A stretch of DNA of 64,000 nucleotides from contig NZ_JADWYI010000001.1 in the NCBI RefSeq assembly GCF_016904885.1, positions 806,001-870,000 of the forward strand. Reading direction: 5' to 3'. Both the position numbers and the translations under genes were made by a program. Source of the DNA: Archangium primigenium. Its GTDB lineage: Bacteria > Myxococcota > Myxococcia > Myxococcales > Myxococcaceae. Of the stretch, positions 57,583 to 64,000 are shown piece after piece; the first letter of the stretch is position 1, and every line of letters starts with the position of its first letter. Below the pieces are notes generated by a model. The model saw only the letters and a program-made list of their open reading frames with translations. It ran no database searches and was not told the origin of the DNA.

Positions 57583-58710
57583 TTAGCGCACCACCGGCAG
57601 GGGAAAGCGCAGCGGCCGTCCGTCCGACGCGTGCGTCTGGCCCGGCACGACTTCCGCCGCGCCCAGGCCCTGGCGCTGGCCCTGGAAGGTGGCCTGCGCG
57701 TCGCGCGACGAGGCCTTGCCCGCGTGGAACAGGGCGAAGCGCGTGAGCAGCGCCCCCGCCGTGCCGAGCACCGCCGCCACGCGCTCGGTCGTCTCGCGCC
57801 GCCGGCCCGGCCACAGGCCCACCCCGAGCGCCGCCGCCGTGCACACCCGCGCCGCCGTCCACAGCGCCCCCGTCCAGCCCTCGCGCAGGGGCCGCGCCAC
57901 CTCGGCCACGCGCCCGGCGTCCCGCGCCACCGCGCGCTCGGCGAGCAGCGCCGCCCCGAGCCCCACCGCGCTGAACACCCGCAGCACCCGCCGCTCCTCG
58001 GGGCGATGGGGGAGCAGCCGCAGGAGGCTGCCCGCGCCCGCCACCGACGAGGCCATGAAGAGCAGGGGCAGGGACTTGTGCACCGCCTGCCACAGGGGCA
58101 CCGCCGTGTTGGTGATGAGCACCGCCGTGTACCCGGCCAGCGGCATGCCGAGCAGCCCGCCGCCCACCGCCGCCACGTCCCCCACGTCCCCCACGCGCCC
58201 GAGCGCTCCCGTCCGCCCCGAGAGCAGCGCCGCGAGCCCGTTGAAGGCCCCCGAGCCGGAGAGGATCCACGTGCCCAGGCTCATGGGCGAGGTGGGCCGG
58301 AAGACGCGCAGCATGTACAGGAAGCGCTCGGGGCGGCCCAGGTCGTGGATGAGCAGCCCCGCGCTCACCAGGTCCCCCGCGGCGCCCACCCACCGGCAGC
58401 GGTGCCCGAGGGCCCGGAGCTTCTCGCCGCCCGCGAGCTCCGCCGCCACGCCGAGCACGCTCGCCGCGCCCGCCGTCCCGCCCACGTAGAAGTAGAGCGG
58501 CACGCTCCAGATCCACACCGGCGCCTTGAGCACGGGCTGGCCGTAGTAGCTCGGCGCGTCCGGGGACGCCGCGCCCGACTGGGTGGGCCGCGTGTGCACC
58601 CGGGCCTCGGGCGTGTCCGGCAGCTCCCGGGGCTTCACCCGCTGCTGGGCGCCCTCGCCCTCGAGCGTGCCCAAGAGGGGGTTGATGTCACGCCCATCCC
58701 GCCGCTTCAT
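57583..58710 (-). CDS. NrfD-type membrane subunit of formate dehydrogenase
   Basis: The 375-residue protein has a hydrophilic N-terminal tail of about 60 residues. About eight membrane helices follow, starting WIWSVPLYFYVGGTAGAASV. GLLIHDLGRPERFLYMLRVF and SPMSLGTWIL are classic NrfD/PsrC blocks. It would be the quinone-facing membrane anchor that takes electrons from the Fe-S subunit. Its ATG overlaps the stop of that subunit (ATGA at 58707-58710). It replaces the cytochrome b subunit found in FdnGHI-type enzymes. Confidence 0.9.
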   Translation of the reverse strand: MKRRDGRDINPLLGTLEGEGAQQRVKPRELPDTPEARVHTRPTQSGAASPDAPSYYGQPVLKAPVWIWSVPLYFYVGGTAGAASVLGVAAELAGGEKLRALGHRCRWVGAAGDLVSAGLLIHDLGRPERFLYMLRVFRPTSPMSLGTWILSGSGAFNGLAALLSGRTGALGRVGDVGDVAAVGGGLLGMPLAGYTAVLITNTAVPLWQAVHKSLPLLFMASSVAGAGSLLRLLPHRPEERRVLRVFSAVGLGAALLAERAVARDAGRVAEVARPLREGWTGALWTAARVCTAAALGVGLWPGRRRETTERVAAVLGTAGALLTRFALFHAGKASSRDAQATFQGQRQGLGAAEVVPGQTHASDGRPLRFPLPVVR

Positions 58711-59504
58711 GACCGGCCCTCCCGCCCGAGCAGCACCGCGCCGAGCGCCACCACCGCCATGCCCAGCGCGCCCCAGCCCGCGGCCTTCCACGACTCGCGG
58801 CCCTTGATCGTCGGCACCACGGGGTCGGGCGGCAGGTTGTAGACCTCGGGCTTGTCCACGAGCAGGAAGAAGGCGTTGAGCCCGCCCGTGCCCGGCTGGG
58901 CCTCCGCGTCCGCGCCGTAGAGGTACGCCGCCTCCCAGCCCTTCTCGTGCAGGGCCTTCACCCGCAGCTGGGCCCGGTCGCGCAATTCGTCCACGTCCCC
59001 GTACTGGATGGAGGCCGTGGGGCAGGCCTTGGCGCACGCGGGCGTCATGTCCTCGCCCAGCCGGTCGTAGCAGAGCGTGCACTTCCACGCCCGTCCGTCG
59101 TCCTCGCGCCGATCGATGACGCCGAAGGGACACGCCGTCACGCAGTAGCCACAGCCGTTGCACACGTCCGGCTGCACGTACACGGTGTCGAACTCGGTGC
59201 GGATGATGGCCCCGGTGGGACAGGCCTCCAGGCACCCGGCGCGCTGGCAGTGCTTGCACACGTCCGAGCTCATCAGCCACGAGAAGTCGAGCAGCCCCAC
59301 GGTCTGCCCCGGCAGCGGCACCGGCCGCTCCACGAAGGCCACGTGCCGCCAGGTGGAGGCCCCCAGGTGCCCCGTGTTGTCATAGGACATGCCCGTGAGC
59401 TGGAAGCCGTCCTCGGGCAGTTGGTTCCACTGCTTGCAGGCCACCTCGCAGGCCTTGCACCCGATGCACAGCGTGGTGTCGGTGAAGAAGCCCTTCTGTC
59501 CCAT
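58707..59504 (-). CDS. fdhB: Formate dehydrogenase iron-sulfur subunit
   Basis: The 265-residue protein carries four ferredoxin-type Cys clusters. C13-x2-C16-x2-C19-x3-C23 (TLCIGCKACEVAC) comes first, then CKHCQRAGCLEACP, CNGCGYCVTACP, and CTLCYDR with CAKACP. It ends in a single C-terminal membrane helix (AAGWGALGMAVVALGAVLLG). This matches the electron-transfer subunit of membrane-bound formate dehydrogenases. It starts 6 bp after the fdhA stop, and its ribosome-binding site AGGAGGAG overlaps the end of fdhA. Confidence 0.92.
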   Translation of the reverse strand: MGQKGFFTDTTLCIGCKACEVACKQWNQLPEDGFQLTGMSYDNTGHLGASTWRHVAFVERPVPLPGQTVGLLDFSWLMSSDVCKHCQRAGCLEACPTGAIIRTEFDTVYVQPDVCNGCGYCVTACPFGVIDRREDDGRAWKCTLCYDRLGEDMTPACAKACPTASIQYGDVDELRDRAQLRVKALHEKGWEAAYLYGADAEAQPGTGGLNAFFLLVDKPEVYNLPPDPVVPTIKGRESWKAAGWGALGMAVVALGAVLLGREGRS

Positions 59505-59510
59505 GGCGCG

Positions 59511-62500
59511 TCACTCCTCCTGCTGGGGTTGGGCCGTGGGCGGCCCCACGCCTTCCTTGTCCCGCGGCTCCTCCAACACGCCCGGAGGCAGCGCGGGCGG
59601 CGTCCACCCGAACGCCGCGCGCCGGCCCCGGCTGCGCCGCCCCGGGAGGATGCCGCACGTGAGCACCTTGGACTCCTGGATGGAGACGTTCGGGTCGGCC
59701 GTGAAGGCCGTGAGATCGTTCACCGTCTCGCCCGTCACCCGCCCCGTGTAGCTCCAGTGGTAGGGCATGCCCACCTGGTGCACCTGGCGTCCGTCCACCT
59801 GGAGTGGCCGGAAGCGCTCCGTCACCAGCACCCGGCACTCCACCTCGCCGCGCGCCGTCGTCACCGTGCACCAGCCGCCGTTCTCCAGCTCCACCTCGGC
59901 CGCCAGCTCCGGCGACACCTCGACGAACAACTCCGGCTGCAGCTCGCTGAGCCACACGAGCGAGCGCGACATGCCGCCCGCCGTGTGGTGCTCGGTGAGC
60001 CGGTAGGTGGTGAGCACGTAGGGATAGCGGGGATCCGCCCACGCCCGGTGCGCCGGGTTGTCGCGGCGCCGGTAGTCGTAGCGCGCCGGGTTGCACTGCT
60101 GCCCGTAGAGGGCGTTGGGCACCGGCGACTCCAGCGGCTCGTAGTGCGTGGGCAGGGGCCCGTCCACCATGCCGCTCGGCGCGAAGAGCCACCCCTTGCC
60201 GTCCGCCTGCATGAGGAACGGATCCGTCCCCGCGAGCGTGTCCACGCCCCACGTGTCCTTGTCCGGGACATACGAGGGCGGGCGATCCGCGATGAAGTCG
60301 GGCACGTCCTCGCCCGTCCAGCGCCCCTGGTGCGCGTCCCACCAGACGTACTTCTTGCGCTCGCTCCAGGGCCGCCCCTCGGGGTCCGCCGAGGCCCGGT
60401 TGTAGAGCAGCCGCCGGTTGGCGGGCCACGCCCAGCCCCACTCGGGCGCCACCCACGTCTGCTCCCGCCCCGGCTTGCGGCGCGCCGCCTGGTTCACCCC
60501 GTCCGCGTACACGCCCGAGTAGATCCAACAGCCGCACGTCGTGCTCCCGTCGTCGGCGAGCTCGGAGAAGCCCTTCACCGGCGCGCCATCCGCCACCCGC
60601 TGGCCGCTGATCTCCCGCAGCACCGCCTCGGCGTCCGGCTCCCCGTCCTTGAGCGGGTAGTCCCAGGTGAGGGCCCGCAGCGCCTCATCCTTCTCCTCGG
60701 GGGAGTCCGCGTAGAGCGCCTTGAGCCGCACGCCCAGGTCATGGATGAAGTGCAGGTCGCTGCGGCACTCCCCGAGCGGCTCCACCGCCTTGTGGCGCCA
60801 CTGCACCAGGCGCTGGGTGTTGGTGTACGAGCCCTCCTTCTCCGTGTGCGCCGCGCACGGGAAGAAGAACACCTCGGTTTGAATGTCCTCGGGGCGCACG
60901 TCGCCGCGCACCACCTCGGGGGCGGTGCGCCAGAACTCGGCCGTCTCGGTGAGCGCCAGGTCCCCCACCACGAGCCACTCGAGCTTCTGCAGCCCCTTGC
61001 GCTGGAGCGCGCCATTCATGGAACCCACCGCGGGGTTCTCGCCGAGCACGAAGTAGCCGCGCACCTTGCCGTCGGCCATGTCCGCCACGGTCGTCATGTG
61101 CGAGTGATCCCCCGTGAGCTTGGGCAACCAGTGGAAGCCATAGTCGTTGGCCTTCGTGGCGGCCTCGCCGTAGTACGCCTTGAGCAGCGAGACGATGTAC
61201 TTGGGGAAGTTGCTCCACCAGCCGCTGTCCGCCTGGTTGTTGTGCACGTACTGCGCGAAGCGCTGGGCGTCGGGCGCGTGCGGCATGGGGATGTAGCCGG
61301 GCAGCAGGTTGTAGAGCGTGGGGATGTCGCTCGAGCCCTGGATGGTGGCGTGGCCGCGCAGGGCCATGATGCCGCCGCCGGGCCGCCCCATGTTGCCGAG
61401 CAAGAGCTGGATGATGGCCGCGGTGCGGATGTACTGCACTCCCACCGAGTGCTGCGTCCAGCCCACCGCGTAGGCGAACGCGCTCGTGCGCTCGCGGCCC
61501 GAGTTGTCACACAGCGTCCGCGCCACCTGGAGGAACAGGGGCTCGGGCACCCCGCAGATGCGCGCGACCACGGCTGGCGTGTAGCGCGCGAAGTGCCGCT
61601 TGAGCACCTGGAAGACACAGCGCGGATGCTTCAGCGTCGGGTCGCGCTTCACCTCGGTGATGTGCGGGCCGCGCGGCTTGCCGTCACTCCCGGCGCCCGG
61701 CTCGGCGAAGATCTCCTTGTGGCCCGCGGCGGGCACCACGCCGTCCAGGCCCTCGTACTGCCACGTGTGGGGCGTGTAGCGGCCCTTCTCCGGGTCATAG
61801 CCGCTGAAGAGCCCGTCCAGCTCCTCCGTGTCCTGGTAGTCCTCGCCCACGAGCGTGGACGCGTTGGTGTAGTGCACCACGTAGTCGTGGAAGTAGCGCT
61901 CCTGCTCCAGGATGTAGTGGACCAGGCCCCCGAGGAACGCGATGTCCGTGCCCACGCGGATGGGCACATGCACGTCCGCCACCGCGCTCGTGCGGCTGTA
62001 GCGCGGATCCACGTGGATGACCTGGGCGCCCCGCGCCTTGGCCTCCATCACCCACTGGAAACCCACCGGGTGACACTCCGCCATGTTGCTGCCCTGGATG
62101 ATGATGCAGTCGGAGTTCGCCAGGTCTTGCTGGAAGTTGGTGGCACCGCCTCGACCGAACGTGATCCCCAGACCGGGGATCGTGGAGGAGTGTCATATTC
62201 GAGCCTGGTTCTCCACCTGGACGATGCCGAGGCCCGCCGTGAACAGCTTCTTGAGGAGGTAGTTCTCCTCGTTGTCCAGGGTGGCGCCGCCCAGGTGCGC
62301 GATGCCGAGCGTGCGATTGACCACCTCGCCCGCGTCCGTCCTGGCCTGCCACGTGGCGTCGCGCGTCTTCTTCACGCGCTCGGCCACCATGTCCATGGCC
62401 TTGTGCAGGGGGATGCGCTCCCACGCCGCCGCGCCCGGACGCCGGTAGAGCACGTGGTGCTCGCGGTGCGTGCCGGTGACGAGCTGGAAGCTGGCGCTGC

Positions 62501-62765
62501 CCTTGGGACACAGCCGACCGCGCGAGATGGGCGAGTCCTCGTCGCCCTCGATGTCGAGGATCTTCCCGTCCTTCACGTACACGCGCTGGCCACAGCCCAC
62601 CGCGCAGTAGGGACAGATGGACTGGACGACCTTGTCCGCCCGGGCGGTGCGCGGCGCGAGCGTCTCGCTGCGCTCGGTCATCGCCGTGTGGCCGAGTCCC
62701 AGCGCGTCCCGGTGGCGCAACTGCCGCAAGAGGGGCCAGCGAGACAGCCGCTTGAAGATACCCAT
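59511..62765 (-). CDS. fdhA: Selenocysteine-containing formate dehydrogenase catalytic subunit (UGA read as Sec)
   Basis: The gene reads as one 1084-residue protein if the in-frame TGA at 62195-62193 (codon 191) is decoded as selenocysteine. The N-terminal part has the Fe4S4 site C51, C54, C58, C86 (CPYCAVGC ... LCPKG). The sequence across the TGA is ENQARI-U-HSSTIPGLGITFGR, the position of the active-site Sec in FdhF/FdnG-type enzymes. After it come IIIQGSNMAECHPVGF and the full molybdopterin domains, ending in the dinucleotide-binding region. It oxidises formate using bis-MGD, tungsten or molybdenum, and selenium. No twin-arginine signal is visible, so it probably faces the cytosol. GGAGGAG precedes the ATG. 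A standard gene caller would split it in two. Confidence 0.93.
62163..62181 (-). promoter_or_regulatory. SECIS-like hairpin in fdhA
   Basis: On the minus strand GATCCCC-GGTCT-GGGGATC forms a perfect 7-bp stem with a five-base loop, beginning 11 bases after the TGA. The loop GGUCU is the same as the SelB-contacting apical loop of the Escherichia coli fdhF SECIS. It should recruit SelB and Sec-tRNA at this UGA. Confidence 0.8.
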
Positions 62766-62878
62766 GGGTGCGCTCCTCCCGGGACGTCACGACGAAGGTG
62801 TACACGCGAGTACAGGAGCACGAGTGGCGCGGCCCTCGTCCTGGAGGACATTGGTTGCTTGCCGGGCAGGCGGTCCGT

Positions 62879-63451
62879 TCAAGTTTGAGCACGTTCTCGC
62901 GACCGCTCGATCGCGCTGGCGATCAGCGGTGCCACGACTCGAAGTCCTTCGAGCGACAGCCGTCCCGCCTGGTACTGCGCGTACCACGCCCGCCTCAACC
63001 GGAGGATGCGTTCGTCATGGACGAGCGGCAGGAGCCGCAAGGTCGATTCCACGAGCGCCCGCAGAACCTCGGGCACTTTGTCCGTGAGCAAGAGCTGGAG
63101 CGAGGGAAGATGGACCTCGAACCAGCCCTCGCCCACGTCGTAGGGATCAAGCACTTCGCCTGCTCGCTTGCTGCTGTTGATCCACTGGGACGCGTAACGG
63201 TAGTTCGACCACTCGTAGGCCAGCGAGCGGTCGCGCTTGATGCTGCGGAAGTGGTCCACCGTGCCGCTGAGCTCCCACATGGCCGTGTACCCACAGCGGT
63301 GCCCGAAGCCTTCCGCGAGCTTCTCCCGGAAGGGGGACCACAGGTCACGCGGACGCTCCGCCTGGGGATGGCGCAGCAGCCACTGCCGTCCCGGTTGGCG
63401 GACCTTGTCGTGGAAGCCCGGTGGCTCCGGGACACGGCCCACCGGAATCAT
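62879..63451 (-). CDS. HNH-like nuclease, Septu PtuB-type candidate
   Basis: The 190-residue protein has a central block GTVDHFRSIKRDRSLAYEW, then SNYRYASQWINSSKR. This matches the His and Asn positions of HNH nucleases (DHF-R-K ... YEW-N ... N-x-x-K). The usual zinc-binding Cys pairs are absent: CGYTAMWE stands where CxYCE is expected and INSSK replaces CN-x-x-K. It begins with PGFHDKVRQPGRQWL, like PtuB-type partners. The ATG overlaps the stop of the upstream ATPase gene. Together they resemble the Septu (PtuA-PtuB) anti-phage pair, with a nuclease that has lost its zinc knuckle. Confidence 0.7.
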   Translation of the reverse strand: MIPVGRVPEPPGFHDKVRQPGRQWLLRHPQAERPRDLWSPFREKLAEGFGHRCGYTAMWELSGTVDHFRSIKRDRSLAYEWSNYRYASQWINSSKRAGEVLDPYDVGEGWFEVHLPSLQLLLTDKVPEVLRALVESTLRLLPLVHDERILRLRRAWYAQYQAGRLSLEGLRVVAPLIASAIERSRERAQT

Positions 63452-64000
63452 CGCACCGCTCCCGTCGCCACCAGCCAGCGGGGCCAGAAGGGGTCATGCC
63501 CCGGGAGCACCGCCTGGAGCCATTGCTGGAGCTTCTCGGGCGTCTCATGGCCGGGCAGGGGCTCGTGGCGCATGTAGGCCTCCGCCGCTTCGATGGCCTG
63601 CTCGGCCTCGCGGGATCGCGCCTGCTTGAGCCCAAAGGTCTCGGAGACGAGCCAGCCCACCGCATCGCCCTGCATCGCCCAGGGCTGTTCCTCGACGACG
63701 ATGCGCCCCTGGTCCAGCGCGAAGTGGAAGACCTTGTCCCGCTCCCGCTCGAAGTGACTCTCCAGGGAGGCCATGACCAGGGGTGCATGGGTGCTGGCCA
63801 CCACCTGCACCTGGACCTCTCCCGTCAGCCGCTGGATGACGCGGAGGAGCGCGGGCAGCAACAACCTCTGCCACTTGGGATGCAGGTGGGACTCCACCTC
63901 ATCGATGAGCAGGAGCACCTGCTCGGCCACGGGCTGTCCGGCGAGGCGTGCCGCCTCGCGGTGCTCGTTCCAGGACCAGACCAGGAGGTAGGCCAGTCCG
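63448..64000 (-). CDS. AAA-family ATPase (PtuA-like), C-terminal part, partial
   Basis: The frame is open to the right edge of the window, so only about 183 C-terminal residues are visible. It contains LLLIDEVESHLHPKWQRLL, the Walker B and D-loop of OLD/AAA15/AAA21-type ATPases. VVASTHAPLVMASLE is the switch-His strand, and a helical tail follows (GLKQARSREAEQAIEAAEAY). The codon before AEQVLL is a GTG, but the reading continues upstream with GLAYLLVWSWNEHREAARL, a normal part of the family, so the real start is outside the window. It is coupled by ATGA to an HNH-like gene, as in Septu systems. Confidence 0.8.
   Translation of the reverse strand, partial: GLAYLLVWSWNEHREAARLAGQPVAEQVLLLIDEVESHLHPKWQRLLLPALLRVIQRLTGEVQVQVVASTHAPLVMASLESHFERERDKVFHFALDQGRIVVEEQPWAMQGDAVGWLVSETFGLKQARSREAEQAIEAAEAYMRHEPLPGHETPEKLQQWLQAVLPGHDPFWPRWLVATGAVR

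Noticed and set aside
62193-62195. fdhA as a pseudogene broken by a nonsense mutation
   Set aside because: The stop falls exactly on the family's selenocysteine position, the frame continues intact for 893 codons, and a SECIS-like hairpin follows.
58947-62888. A 1313-codon plus-strand frame across the formate dehydrogenase operon
   Set aside because: It is antisense to fdhA and fdhB, which have complete motifs; the translation is biased low-complexity sequence.

Overview
The window is about 64 kb of very GC-rich, densely packed bacterial DNA. Its style points to a myxobacterium (Myxococcota, probably the Cystobacter/Archangium side). The reasons are two Ser/Thr protein kinases with added PilZ, DnaJ-like, STAND and sulfatase-modifying domains, a divergent sigma factor, kelch-repeat lipoproteins, and strong GC3 bias with many GTG starts and stop/start overlaps. 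The organism is an inference; there is no rRNA or tRNA gene to test it. I saw no insertion sequence, CRISPR array, tRNA or rRNA.

Layout, left to right. 1-2500: the end of a transglutaminase-type gene, then a lower-GC two-gene cassette (TcmP and a Gp37/Gp68 three-Cys-motif protein). 2.6-6.4 kb: a branched-chain amino acid pair (3-hydroxyisobutyryl-CoA hydrolase, ilvE) divergent from a MocR regulator. 6.5-8.3 kb: a hybrid histidine kinase. 8.4-11.3 kb: an mrpCDEFG cation/proton antiporter operon with no mrpA or mrpB. 11.3-16.1 kb: a TPR sensor protein, a P-loop NTPase and a DUF3445 enzyme. 16.3-23 kb: a pyruvate-oxidase-like TPP enzyme, a hydrolase-TetR operon, an NlpC/P60 peptidase behind a sigma-54-like promoter, a YD-repeat lipoprotein and an SDR. 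23.1-24.6 kb: an unrecognised coupled trio resembling an exported effector with a partner gene. 24.8-29.6 kb: a class V aminotransferase, glgC, a small lipoprotein and phosphoglucomutase. 29.7-35.1 kb: two tandem kelch lipoproteins. 35.1-40.2 kb: fdhD, an unknown coupled gene, and mobB/moeA/mobA. 40.2-44.4 kb: a lipoprotein-SUKH pair, an SDR, an HxlR/NmrA divergent pair and an ADYC-domain protein. 44.5-49.6 kb: a giant kinase with a ZAS-type zinc motif divergent from a sigma factor. 49.6-57.4 kb: a lipase and its foldase, a cell-wall peptidase, an ankyrin protein, two unknown proteins and a second kinase. 57.6-62.8 kb: a formate dehydrogenase operon (FdhA, Fe-S subunit, NrfD). 62.9-64.0 kb: a Septu-like HNH/ATPase pair cut by the window edge.

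The clearest functional theme is molybdenum/selenium formate oxidation. FdhA carries an in-frame UGA at the selenocysteine position of the family, followed by a perfect SECIS-like hairpin. FdhD, MobA, MobB and MoeA, which such enzymes need, lie about 20 kb away in the same window. The second theme is accessory conflict-type cassettes: TcmP/Gp37, NTPase/TPR, the 23-24.6 kb trio, lipoprotein/SUKH and HNH/ATPase. These are the best places to look for undescribed biology.
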